Below, one piece after another: positions 9,266 to 16,770 of a DNA stretch of 64,000 nucleotides. Position numbers and translations under genes: made by a program. The DNA is from Pseudomonas grandcourensis (GTDB taxonomy: Bacteria > Pseudomonadota > Gammaproteobacteria > Pseudomonadales > Pseudomonadaceae). Within the stretch, counting starts at the first letter, position 1; each line of letters opens with the position of its first letter. The DNA lies in assembly GCF_039909015.1 (NCBI RefSeq), contig NZ_CP150919.1, positions 2,518,501 through 2,582,500 of the forward strand, in the 5' to 3' direction. Under the pieces are notes generated by a model. It was not told the origin of the DNA. It saw only the letters and a list, made by a program, of their open reading frames with translations, and made no database searches.

Positions 9266-9670
9266 ATGACAAAGGACAAGTTGCTGGCCATGCCGGCGGA
9301 TGACTACATGAATGCCGAGCAACATGCTTTTTTCTCCGAGCTGTTGCAGAACATGAAAGTCGAAACCCATGAGCGCATCGAACAGAACCGCATCGCCATC
9401 GAAAGCCTGGACACCCCGGCCGATCCGGCAGACGCGGCTTCGGTCGAAGAAGAGCGCACCTGGCTGGTGAACGCGATCGATCGCGACCAGCGCATGTTGC
9501 CTCAGTTGGAACAAGCCCTTGAGCGCATCAAGGAAGACAGCTTCGGCTGGTGCGACGACAGCGGCGAGGCGATTGGCCTCAAGCGCCTGCTGATCAGCCC
9601 GACCACCAAGTACTGCATCGAAGCTCAGGAACGTCACGAGCAAATCGACAAGCACCAGCGTCAGGCCTGA
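9266..9670 (+). CDS. DksA/TraR-family transcription factor lacking a full zinc site (DksA2-like)
   Basis: A 134-residue DksA homologue. A coiled coil (about residues 15-90) carries the tip pattern D53-x2-D56-x-A58 that reaches the RNA polymerase secondary channel. The globular domain then follows. In canonical DksA four cysteines bind zinc (two C-x2-C pairs); here only C96 and C117 remain, and their partners are S99 and A120. Pseudomonas DksA2-type paralogues are known to work with ppGpp without zinc and to replace DksA under zinc starvation. This protein fits that type, but whether zinc controls it here is inference. A hairpin terminator follows at 9678. Confidence 0.85.
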   Translation: MTKDKLLAMPADDYMNAEQHAFFSELLQNMKVETHERIEQNRIAIESLDTPADPADAASVEEERTWLVNAIDRDQRMLPQLEQALERIKEDSFGWCDDSGEAIGLKRLLISPTTKYCIEAQERHEQIDKHQRQA

Positions 9671-9677
9671 TTCTGCG

Positions 9678-9705
9678 AGGCAGTCCATCAAGATGGGCTG
9701 CCTTT
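9678..9705 (+). terminator. Rho-independent-like terminator of the dksA2-like gene
   Basis: AGGCAGTCC and GGGCTGCCT pair over 9 bp (one G-U) around an 8-base loop, 8 bases after the stop codon. The following T run is short (TTT), so termination may be partial. Confidence 0.7.
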
Positions 9706-9710
9706 GAAAA

Positions 9711-9770
9711 GATCGCAGCCTGCGACAGCTCCTACGCAATTGAAGTAGGGCGCTGCTGCAGGCTGCGATC
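9711..9770. repeat. Inverted repeat, GATCGCAGCCTGC type
   Basis: GATCGCAGCCTGC at 9711-9723 is inverted at 9758-9770 with about 34 bases between. This is a second family of Pseudomonas intergenic palindromic repeat, distinct in core from the GGGAGCGAGC REP. It may back up the preceding terminator. Confidence 0.75.
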
Positions 9771-9905
9771 TTTGTTTTCTGCCGTCTTCGATTTCCCGAT
9801 TCTTCTATTGATCTGCTGCAACGTTCGCGACTAAAGGCTCATGGATAATGGCTTTATGGTGGCGTTTAATGCGAAGACAACAATTAGAAGCTTTACGGGG
9901 TGACG

Positions 9906-11513
9906 ATGATGACAAGAGACGGGTCTCTGGTTGCGGCAGTGCCCGCACCCGTGCTGTTGCCGAAAAACCGCTGGCTGACGCCAACGCTGCAAAGCATCGC
10001 CCTGATGCTGTTGTTATGTGGCATGACGTTGGGCGGATGGTCGCTCTACCTTGGCCTGCCCCTGGCCGTATTGATTGTCTGGCTGCCTCGCCTGCGTTCG
10101 CGCGCGATCCCTGAGGCTGCTGCCCCCGCCAACCCCGATGCCATCGGCGAGTTGACCCGCGATCTTTCCTGCACCACCAGCCATAACGCACTGTCGGCCG
10201 CCGGTGTGGCGTTTTCGGTTCGGCAACTGGCGGACAAATTGCAATCGCAGCTCACGGCGGCGGCACAGATCGTCAGCAATGCCGAGGTCATGATCACCAC
10301 CGAACAGGCCACCTCGACCCTCAGTCGCCAGGCGCTCAGTGCTGCCAGCGAAGCTCATCAAAGCGGAGTGGTCGGGCGTACGGAATTGATCGAGTCCATC
10401 GCGCGCATGCATCAGCTCAGCCAGCGGGCCAGCAACAGTCGTGAACTGATCGAAGCCTTGAGCCTGCGCAGCGATGATATCCAGCGGGTGACCCTGGTGA
10501 TTCAATCCATCGCCAGCCAGACCAATCTGTTGGCGTTGAACGCAGCGATAGAAGCGGCGCGGGCGGGGGAGCACGGTCGCGGGTTTGCCGTGGTGGCCGA
10601 TGAAGTTCGCGGGCTCGCCGCACGCACGGCGACCGCCACGGGGGAGGTGGGGGAAATGGTGGCCGACATCCAGCATCGCACGGCACAGGTGGTGGAGCAG
10701 ATCCGACAACTGTCCAGCGATCTTGACTCCGGTGTCGAGCAGGTCGAGCGTACGGGGCAGCACCTGGAGAACATTGCCCGACTGGCGGCCAGCGTCGAGT
10801 CCCAGGTCGGAGCAATCGCCCAAGGGGCAGACACTAACCGCGTACAACTCGACAGCCTGTTTCACGCCATCGAACAGATGCGCAGCGATCTGGTGGTCAG
10901 CGACCAGCAGACTCAGCGTCTGGCCCAGGCGGCGGTGCAAATGGAAGGGCAGGCCGAAACCATCAGTGAGCGTCTTGCCGAAGTGGGGCTGGATGACTAT
11001 CACCAGCGGATCTATGACCTGGCCCGGGACGCCGCGGGCCAGATTACAGCGCGTTTCGAAGCGGATATCGATGCCGGTCGAATCAGTCTCGACGATCTGT
11101 TCGACCGCAATTACCAGGCCATCCCCGATACCAGCCCGGCCAAGTACCAGACGCGTTTCGACCGCTACACTGATCAGGTTTTGCCAGCGATTCAAGAACC
11201 GTTGTTACCGCGTCACGAAGGATTGGTGTTCGCCATCGCCTGCACCCAACAGGGTTATGTGCCGACCCATAACAAGGTGTTCAGCCAGCCGTTGACGGGA
11301 GATGTGCAGGTCGATGCCTTGCAGAACCGGACCAAACGCAAGTTCGCCGATCGCACCGGGATCCGCTGCGGCAGCCATCAGAAGGCCGTGCTGCTGCAAA
11401 CCTATACCCGTGATACTGGCGAGTTGATGCACGATCTTTCGGTGCCGATCATGCTCAAGGGCCGGCATTGGGGTGGTTTGCGCCTGGGCTACAAGCCGGA
11501 AAAGCCGCGTTAG
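9906..11513 (+). CDS. Methyl-accepting chemotaxis protein with a C-terminal sensory domain
   Basis: About 535 residues. Two closely spaced hydrophobic segments (about residues 28-62) form a hairpin with almost no periplasmic loop, and no HAMP domain is recognisable. The signalling domain follows, with the strongly conserved hairpin tip [21 protein letters not shown] near residue 200 and [11 protein letters not shown]. After it comes a C-terminal region (about 360-535) containing [11 protein letters not shown] and [11 protein letters not shown], a module I recall from other receptors where it follows the signalling domain. Ligand sensing is therefore probably cytoplasmic. A GTG at 9900 and ATGs at 9906 and 9909 are all possible starts. 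Confidence 0.88.
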   Translation: MMTRDGSLVAAVPAPVLLPKNRWLTPTLQSIALMLLLCGMTLGGWSLYLGLPLAVLIVWLPRLRSRAIPEAAAPANPDAIGELTRDLSCTTSHNALSAAGVAFSVRQLADKLQSQLTAAAQIVSNAEVMITTEQATSTLSRQALSAASEAHQSGVVGRTELIESIARMHQLSQRASNSRELIEALSLRSDDIQRVTLVIQSIASQTNLLALNAAIEAARAGEHGRGFAVVADEVRGLAARTATATGEVGEMVADIQHRTAQVVEQIRQLSSDLDSGVEQVERTGQHLENIARLAASVESQVGAIAQGADTNRVQLDSLFHAIEQMRSDLVVSDQQTQRLAQAAVQMEGQAETISERLAEVGLDDYHQRIYDLARDAAGQITARFEADIDAGRISLDDLFDRNYQAIPDTSPAKYQTRFDRYTDQVLPAIQEPLLPRHEGLVFAIACTQQGYVPTHNKVFSQPLTGDVQVDALQNRTKRKFADRTGIRCGSHQKAVLLQTYTRDTGELMHDLSVPIMLKGRHWGGLRLGYKPEKPR

Positions 11514-11642
11514 AAACGTTGGACTGCCGGGCGATTATTGCAAATTCTGCAATTAAGCTGTGCAGGGTTTTGCTGTTTCCTCGCCGGAAAACTAATTAAC
11601 ATACCTACTAATTAGGTTGCTAATTAAATTGGAGGGGTCAGC

Positions 11643-11846
11643 ATGCAAGGCAAGGTTGATGTCGCGGTCATGATCGGCAGCGGAGTGCCTGCCTATCTTC
11701 GCTCCATGGGACGCAAGGTTTGCTGGGTCGTGTTGCTCAATGGCGAGCGCCGGGGCACGGCGTTCTCCAGTCGCGACGAAGCGGAGGAGTGCAAGGCTGC
11801 CTGGCTGGCGCAATTGAGCGTCGAGAGCCCTGGCAGCCTGCATTGA
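11643..11846 (+). CDS. Small conserved-looking hypothetical protein
   Basis: A 67-residue protein with a strong GGAGGGG site 7 bases before the ATG. It has an amphipathic core (KVCWVVLLNGERRGTAFSS) followed by an acidic helix (RDEAEECKAAWLAQL). No signal peptide, membrane segment or known domain is recognised. The gene is preceded by an A/T-rich stretch with two copies of a CTAATTA-based 12-mer near 11609-11632, which may be its operator or promoter. Function unknown. Confidence 0.72.
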   Translation: MQGKVDVAVMIGSGVPAYLRSMGRKVCWVVLLNGERRGTAFSSRDEAEECKAAWLAQLSVESPGSLH

Positions 11847-11851
11847 GGTGG

Positions 11852-12088
11852 TCAGTGGGTCTGGTGCATGCGCAGGTTCAGGTCGTCGACCACCCGCGCC
11901 CAGTCAGCGTCTTCGCGCAGTTGTTCCTTGAGGAAGCCGGCCTGTTGCGGTGACCAGAACTCGGCGTCGATGAGTTTCTTGTCGCCAGGCAGGGAATGGC
12001 CGGCAATGAAGCCGTCGATCGCCTTCTGGCTGGAGTCCAGGCCGAGTTGGTCGAACAGGCCTTTCAAGTCGTGGGTCGGTGATTCCAT
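11852..12088 (-). CDS. DUF2789 family protein
   Basis: A 78-residue small acidic protein. It opens MESPTHDLKGLFDQLGLDSS and contains the family pattern F-I-x-x-H-x-L-P...L-x-D-A-x-F-W-S-P-x-Q-A-x-F-L-x-E, matching the DUF2789 family. An in-frame ATG exists two codons upstream, but AAGGAG lies 6 bases before the ATG at 12088. It is convergent with the small gene ending at 11846, only 5 bp away. Cytoplasmic; function unknown. Confidence 0.87.
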   Translation of the reverse strand: MESPTHDLKGLFDQLGLDSSQKAIDGFIAGHSLPGDKKLIDAEFWSPQQAGFLKEQLREDADWARVVDDLNLRMHQTH

Positions 12089-12217
12089 CTTCATCTCCTT
12101 GCAGGTCATCAGTCGGGTCGAGGGACGAGGCGCACCCTGGATTCGAGGGCGCCGCACCGGTGGAGTTCGATCACGATGTTCAAGTGCAACAATGAGCATA
12201 GACCGCCAACCCGACCA

Positions 12218-12448
12218 TCAGGCTTTCAATGCGCCCGCATCGACCGCGGCCTTGAGTTCCCGGGCCGATTCCTGGGCCGCGATGGCGGCGACATCCGGGG
12301 TTTTGAACCAGCGATCCTTTTCGACCTGGTGATAGGTCACGGTCTTGAGCGGTGGTTTGGCGCGCATGATAATCACGGCCTGGAATTCACCCTCGACTTC
12401 TCTGGCTTCACCCCGGATAAAAAACTCGCCGATATCAAATTCCGTCAC
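12218..12448 (-). CDS. Conserved hypothetical protein, GTG start
   Basis: A 76-residue protein beginning VTEFDIGEFFIRGEA and ending ESARELKAAVDAGALKA. The frame is open to 12643, but the upstream part is unlike protein (proline/arginine-rich, low similarity to anything), whereas GGGGAAG lies about 10 bases before the GTG at 12448. The middle (AVIIMRAKPPLKTVTYHQVEKDRWF) looks like a compact beta-alpha fold. No known domain recognised. Confidence 0.68.
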   Translation of the reverse strand: MTEFDIGEFFIRGEAREVEGEFQAVIIMRAKPPLKTVTYHQVEKDRWFKTPDVAAIAAQESARELKAAVDAGALKA

Positions 12449-12608
12449 GTTGCAGACTTCCCCTGGAAATACATTGTTGTTGTCAACGCAACCCGATTTT
12501 CTGCGGATCCGTTTTATTGGGCTGGCAGTATGGCAGTAGTTGCCCGTCGACGGCTGAGATAAGTCGGCGGGCAGACGAAACGTCGATGGACGCGAGCGCG
12601 GTGGGATG

Positions 12609-12725
12609 TCAACCGTGTGACTCAAGAAACCGGGCGAGGGCACAGGCTTCGTTATGATTGGCTCGGAAACCTCTTACACAGCCTGTAGAAATATCCTTAA
12701 TGTGAAAGAAAGCAATGCCTGCCAT
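12609..12725 (-). CDS. Possible 38-residue small protein
   Basis: From the ATG at 12725 the minus strand encodes 38 residues, beginning MAGIAFFHIKDISTGCVRGF and then NHNEACALARFLE. The composition is protein-like and the site AGGTGG is close upstream. The frame is open to 12857, but the upstream part looks non-coding. Too short to assign a family. It could be a genuine small Pseudomonas protein or chance. Confidence 0.38.
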   Translation of the reverse strand: MAGIAFFHIKDISTGCVRGFRANHNEACALARFLESHG

Positions 12726-13269
12726 TACCACCTGAAATCGCGGGCGGTTTGGGGCATCGTAAGCCGGTTCATGGAGGCAGAGCCGTGTCGGGTGCGGGGT
12801 TGGTGCTGTTTTCGAGGCAGGCGCCAAGGGGTAAGCAAAGTGTGTCAGCGTGCACATATGAAGTCCTTTTCATTGTTTTACCGACGTATGTACGTCGTTT
12901 TGGCTAGTCGCCAAGAGCATCGCTGCTCTAGAATCACCCTCACTGGTGGGTGAATGATGTTTATCTAAAGCAATTTTTTGCGGACGATATGTAGGAAAAG
13001 TTTTTTTCTCGATGAGATTTTTCCCCGATGTTGATAGTCCATAATTTTCTGGCAGCAGGAAGGGTGTTTTCCTTCAGCCTGTGACGAACACCAGTCAGGA
13101 CGACGCGAGTGACGTTCCAGTAGTCTTCTCAAGCTTCGTGATGAATGAGTGCACTGCTCATTCAGGACTTCAACCCGGGTTCTTTGGCTACACCTTCGGC
13201 ATTGCCGCTTTTTGGCTGTGCGTTCATTTTTCGCGCACGGCACCATTATTCAGATGTGGGGATGTTTCC
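12726..13269. promoter_or_regulatory. Low-GC intergenic region rich in palindromes
   Basis: About 540 bases of clearly lower GC than the surroundings with no convincing gene. It contains a perfect 16-bp palindrome (CGACGTATGTACGTCG, 12882-12897), a hairpin TCACCC-N8-GGGTGA (12934-12953), a long inverted repeat TGAATGAG-N7-CTCATTCA (13142-13164), AACCCGGGTT (13172-13181) and a short CGGC-ATT-GCCG hairpin followed by T5 near 13197. It must hold the promoter of the gene at 13270 and could encode a small RNA. None of these uses is proven. Confidence 0.45.
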
Positions 13270-13740
13270 TTGGCAGTAAGTAATCTCGATATGCATGCTT
13301 TGTTCGTGCTGGGTGATTTGCGCGCAAAGCTGGTCAAGCAGTTTCAGTCACGTTTCGTTTACATCACCGAACAGAACGCTGAAGGCATCTACATTGCCGA
13401 AATCGACACCGAGTCAGCCTTGGTGGTGGATGACAAGCCCGGACTCAAGCTCAAGGTCGGCGATCATTTCAGCGCGTCCGTGCTACCCAGTCGCGAAGGC
13501 GGCAAGCTGGACATCAAGTTCCGCGACATCAAGCTGACGGTTTACGGAATAGGCGACTACGCCTTCGTGACCACTGCCGACGGTCAGGGGGTCGTGTTCA
13601 AGGAAGGGCACAGCGTGGTGATGGTGTTCGCTGCCCATCAACAGTTGCAGGAAGGCCTGACCAAGACCCTCAAGGCCGTGACCGCCAAGGCGGCCAAGTG
13701 GCGCAAAGGAGAGCTGGTGACCTTCAAGGCCAGCGAGTGA
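13270..13740 (+). CDS. Conserved hypothetical protein (beta-rich)
   Basis: About 156 residues if translated from the TTG at 13270 (preceded by GGGGA at a good distance); the ATG at 13291 is the alternative start. The sequence (HALFVLGDLRAKLVKQFQ, then many beta-type segments and a basic C-terminal helix KTLKAVTAKAAKWRKGE) is typical of a conserved cytoplasmic Pseudomonas protein, but I do not recognise a named domain. The longer frame back to 13081 crosses a palindrome-rich region and is not believed. It overlaps the next gene by one base. Confidence 0.75.
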   Translation: MAVSNLDMHALFVLGDLRAKLVKQFQSRFVYITEQNAEGIYIAEIDTESALVVDDKPGLKLKVGDHFSASVLPSREGGKLDIKFRDIKLTVYGIGDYAFVTTADGQGVVFKEGHSVVMVFAAHQQLQEGLTKTLKAVTAKAAKWRKGELVTFKASE

Positions 13741-13943
13741 TGACCCTGACCCGCGCCGATTTCCACGAACAGAACCTGACCAGCGCTCAAGACGAAGCGC
13801 GGCGGCTGCTCGGGCAGAAGACCATTCTGCAAGGAGCCTGGCTGAACTGGGTGGCGTCACAGCTTTACCAACTGCAACCGGCGGAGTACGCCAGCATGGT
13901 CAGGCGAGAGCTGATGGGTTTGCAGGAAACATCCGAAAACTGA
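13740..13943 (+). CDS. Small conserved-looking hypothetical protein, coupled to upstream gene
   Basis: A 67-residue helical protein starting at an ATG that overlaps the stop of the previous gene (TGATG), so translation is coupled. It contains DEARRLLGQKTILQGAWLNWVASQLYQL and ends with a short charged helix. No domain recognised. The tight coupling suggests that it works with the protein encoded at 13270. Confidence 0.72.
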   Translation: MTLTRADFHEQNLTSAQDEARRLLGQKTILQGAWLNWVASQLYQLQPAEYASMVRRELMGLQETSEN

Positions 13944-14061
13944 TCCACGCACCTCGAAAGCAGGAACCTCTACTACAGTCATTGGACTGAGTATTCAGAG
14001 GCTTCGCGGTCTACTGCCAGGCCATCCTGCTATTGCTGTGAACAGCACGAGGTGCAAAAGC

Positions 14062-15075
14062 ATGAACGGATTTCGACGGTTGCTGGCTGCGGTCCTGGCC
14101 ACTTTCGGTTTGCTGGCGACACCCGTCCCGGTGTCTGCCGCCCAGAAGCCGATCCACTTCGCCGACCTGAACTGGGAAAGCGGCAGCCTGATCACCGATG
14201 TCCTGCGCATCATTGTCGAGAAGGGCTACGGGCTGCCGACCGACACCTTGCCGGGCACCACCATCACCCTGGAAACCGCGCTGGCCAACAATGACATCCA
14301 GGTCATTGGCGAAGAGTGGGCCGGTCGCAGCCCGGTGTGGGTCAAGGCGGAAGCCGAAGGCAAGGTCGTCAGCCTCGGCGACACGGTCAAGGGCGCTACC
14401 GAAGGCTGGTGGGTGCCGGAGTATGTGATCAAGGGCGACCCGGCCAAGGGCATCAAGGCGCTGGCGCCGGACCTGCGCAGTGTCAGCGACCTGCCAAAAT
14501 ACAAAGACGTGTTCAAGGATCCGGAAGCCCCGACCAAGGGACGTTTCCTCAACAGCCCCATCGGCTGGACCTCGGAAGTGGTCAACAAGCAGAAGCTCAA
14601 GGCGTACGGGCTGGACGATAGCTACGTAAACTTCCGCAGCGGTTCGGGGGCGGCACTGGATGCCGAGATCAGTTCGTCAATTCATCGTGGCAAGCCGGTG
14701 CTGTTTTACTACTGGTCGCCCACGCCGTTGCTCGGCCGCTTCAAGCTGATCCAGCTCGAAGAGCCGCCGTTCGACGCCGAAGCCTGGAAGACCCTGACCG
14801 ACGCCGACAACCCCAATCCACAGCCGACCCGTTCCCTGGCCTCCAAGCTGTCGATCGGTGTGTCCACCCCTTTTCAGAAGCAATATCCGCAGATTGCCGA
14901 GTTCTTTGCCAAGGTCGAGTTTCCGATCGACCCCCTGAACAAGGCGCTGGCCGAGATGAGCGAGAAACATACTCCACCGCGCCAGGCGGCAGAGGCGTTC
15001 ATGAAGGCCCATCCCGACGTCTGGCGGGCCTGGCTGCCCAAGGACGTAGCGGATAAAGTCTCGGCCGGAATGTGA
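14062..15075 (+). CDS. Glycine betaine/choline-type ABC transporter substrate-binding protein
   Basis: A 337-residue periplasmic binding protein. A signal peptide of about 26 residues ends VSAAQ. The mature part has the OpuAC-type fold signature: W-E-S-G near the start, V-I-G-E-E-W-A-G-R, W-W-V-P-E-Y-V, and late W-R-A-W-L-P. The many tryptophans suit an aromatic box for a quaternary amine. No ATPase or permease gene is adjacent, so it is either an orphan binding protein or serves a transporter elsewhere. GAGG before 14062 decides the start over the in-frame codon at 14038. Confidence 0.87.
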   Translation: MNGFRRLLAAVLATFGLLATPVPVSAAQKPIHFADLNWESGSLITDVLRIIVEKGYGLPTDTLPGTTITLETALANNDIQVIGEEWAGRSPVWVKAEAEGKVVSLGDTVKGATEGWWVPEYVIKGDPAKGIKALAPDLRSVSDLPKYKDVFKDPEAPTKGRFLNSPIGWTSEVVNKQKLKAYGLDDSYVNFRSGSGAALDAEISSSIHRGKPVLFYYWSPTPLLGRFKLIQLEEPPFDAEAWKTLTDADNPNPQPTRSLASKLSIGVSTPFQKQYPQIAEFFAKVEFPIDPLNKALAEMSEKHTPPRQAAEAFMKAHPDVWRAWLPKDVADKVSAGM

Positions 15076-15176
15076 GCTGGTGCCGGTATGAGCATTTGGT
15101 CTTGCACGCGGCCGCGCACTTCAGGAAAAGCCGACTAGCCTGTTCTGTTCATATCCCTTTCAAGGATTCCTGAACC

Positions 15177-15614
15177 ATGACCCTGTTGTTGGCTCAGTCG
15201 CTGGTGACGATCTTCGCCGTGATCAGTCTGGTGCATGTCTATTGGGCGTTGGGTGGCGAGTGGGCGGCGGTGGCGGCGGTGCCGCAAGTACCGCAGGAGG
15301 GCAGTACGCAACTGAGGCCGGCGTTCAAGCCACGAGGCTGGATCACCCTGGTGGTGGCCGGGCTGTTGCTGTTGATTGCCGTGCTGGTGTGCTTGCGGGT
15401 GGGGTGGTGCCTGCCACCCTTGCATCACTGGTCGTTGCAGTGGTTGATCAGCGCGATCGCGATTTTGCTGTTTGCCCGGGCCATTGGCGATTCGGAGCTG
15501 GTGGGTTTTTTCAAAGAGGTCAAAGGCTCGAAATTTGCCCGGCTCGACACCTGGGTTTACTCGCCGTTGTGTGTGGTGCTGGGGGCAGGGTTGTTGGCGG
15601 TGGCCTGGGTCTGA
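15177..15614 (+). CDS. DUF3995 membrane protein
   Basis: A 145-residue integral membrane protein with four predicted transmembrane segments (about residues 5-28, 52-75, 83-103 and 123-145). It has the DUF3995 arrangement of an H-x-Y-W-A-x-G-G motif at the end of helix 1 and R-x-x-G near the start of helix 4. Function unknown. It is convergent with the last gene of the antiporter operon; only 33 bp separate them. Confidence 0.85.
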   Translation: MTLLLAQSLVTIFAVISLVHVYWALGGEWAAVAAVPQVPQEGSTQLRPAFKPRGWITLVVAGLLLLIAVLVCLRVGWCLPPLHHWSLQWLISAIAILLFARAIGDSELVGFFKEVKGSKFARLDTWVYSPLCVVLGAGLLAVAWV

Positions 15615-15647
15615 GACAGGCCGGTCCAGTCAATACAAATCCTTGGT

Positions 15648-16010
15648 CTAACTACCGCTCTCGGTCCGCCGGCTGCTCACCTCGGCCGGCACATCATCCC
15701 CGGCCATGCGTTTGCGAAACAGCGCCGCGCGGGCTAGCAGCAAGGTCGTCACCGGCACGGTAATCGCCAGCAGGATCGGAATCAGCCAGGCGTGCAATAC
15801 CGGTGCGGACTTGAGCGCCGAAAAATAGATGATCGACGCCAGCGCCACGCACCAGGTCCCAAGGGTCGAGGCCAGGGCTGGTGGGTGCATGCGCTGGAAG
15901 TAGTCCTTCATGCGCAACAGGCCCGTGGCACCGATCAAGGCGAACAGACTGCCGAGCACCAGCAGGATCGCCACCGGGATCTCCACCCACAACGACAATG
16001 GCGTATTCAT
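15648..16010 (-). CDS. shaG: Monovalent cation/proton antiporter subunit G
   Basis: A 120-residue MnhG/MrpG subunit with three transmembrane helices and the conserved G-L-L-R-M-K-D-Y-F-Q-R-M-H-P motif after helix 1. It is last in the operon, its start overlapping the stop of subunit F by 4 bp. Subunits E, F and G form the part of the Mrp/Sha complex beside the antiporter-like A and D modules. The polar C-terminal tail (about residues 100-120) is variable. Confidence 0.94.
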   Translation of the reverse strand: MNTPLSLWVEIPVAILLVLGSLFALIGATGLLRMKDYFQRMHPPALASTLGTWCVALASIIYFSALKSAPVLHAWLIPILLAITVPVTTLLLARAALFRKRMAGDDVPAEVSSRRTESGS

Positions 16011-16285
16011 TCGATCACCTCGCCACGCAGCAGGAATTTCGCCAGGGCGAACGAGCCGACGAAACCGAACAGGGCGATCAGCAGCGCCGCCTCGAAGTAG
16101 GTGTCACTGGCATAGCGAATGCCCAACGCCAGCATCATCAGCATTGCGACGATGTACAGGTAGTCCAGCGCCAGGACCCGATCCTGGGCCGACGGCCCCT
16201 TGAACAGGCGGAGCAGGGTCAGGATCATCGCCAGGGAAAAGAAGAACAGGCTCAGCAGGATCGCGTTCGACAGCAAGGGGCTCAT
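16007..16285 (-). CDS. shaF: Monovalent cation/proton antiporter subunit F
   Basis: A 92-residue MnhF/MrpF subunit: three transmembrane helices with L-K-G-P-S-A-Q-D-R-V-L-A-L-D in the first cytoplasmic loop. The aspartates there are conserved in the family and lie near the proposed sodium path. ATGA-type overlaps join it to subunit E upstream and subunit G downstream, so all are made from one message. Confidence 0.94.
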   Translation of the reverse strand: MSPLLSNAILLSLFFFSLAMILTLLRLFKGPSAQDRVLALDYLYIVAMLMMLALGIRYASDTYFEAALLIALFGFVGSFALAKFLLRGEVIE

Positions 16286-16770
16286 TCGAAGATCTCCATC
16301 AACGGACGTTCGTAGGTCGCCTTGAAGTGCTGGATGAACAGCGCCTCGTCGTCCAGGTCGAAGACGTGCAACAGCAGAATGCTGCGGTCCAGCGCCAGCT
16401 CCGACCAGACCGTACCGGGCACCACCGTGGTGATCATCGACAATGCGGCCAGGCCGTTGGCGTCACGCAAGTCCAGCGGCACCTTGATGAATTGCGAGCG
16501 AGGCGGGCGGCGACCGGCATTGAGCACGTTCCAGGCCACGGCGAGGTTGGACACCAGCACATCGCGCCCGACCAGCAGGACCAGGCGCAGGATCACCCAG
16601 GGGCGACGGATGCGCACCGGCAGCGGACGCAGCCTGCGCATCATCAATGGCGCACAGAAACCCAGCGCGGCACCCAGCAGCAGGTTGCCGGGGCTGATCG
16701 ACAGGTTCAGCAGCAACCAAAGCAGCCACAGGGCCAGCGACAGCAAGGGTGCCGGAAACAGGCGCTTCAT
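16282..16770 (-). CDS. shaE: Monovalent cation/proton antiporter subunit E
   Basis: A 162-residue MnhE/MrpE subunit with two or three N-terminal membrane helices (about residues 8-50), then a cytoplasmic domain bearing T-T-V-V-P-G-T-V and D-R-S-I-L-L-L-H-V-F-D, which are typical of MrpE. The start ATG at 16770 overlaps the stop of subunit D by 4 bp. The same frame remains open upstream to 17079, but that part is a shadow of subunit D. Confidence 0.93.
   Translation of the reverse strand: MKRLFPAPLLSLALWLLWLLLNLSISPGNLLLGAALGFCAPLMMRRLRPLPVRIRRPWVILRLVLLVGRDVLVSNLAVAWNVLNAGRRPPRSQFIKVPLDLRDANGLAALSMITTVVPGTVWSELALDRSILLLHVFDLDDEALFIQHFKATYERPLMEIFE

Noticed and set aside
9064..9291. 75-residue minus-strand ORF before the DksA-like gene
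   Set aside because: It overlaps the DksA-like start, has no upstream site and an arginine-rich composition typical of non-coding frames.
13081..13269. N-terminal extension of the protein at 13270
   Set aside because: The extra 63 residues run through palindromes and low-GC DNA, have no similarity to a protein fold, and have no ribosome-binding site at 13081.
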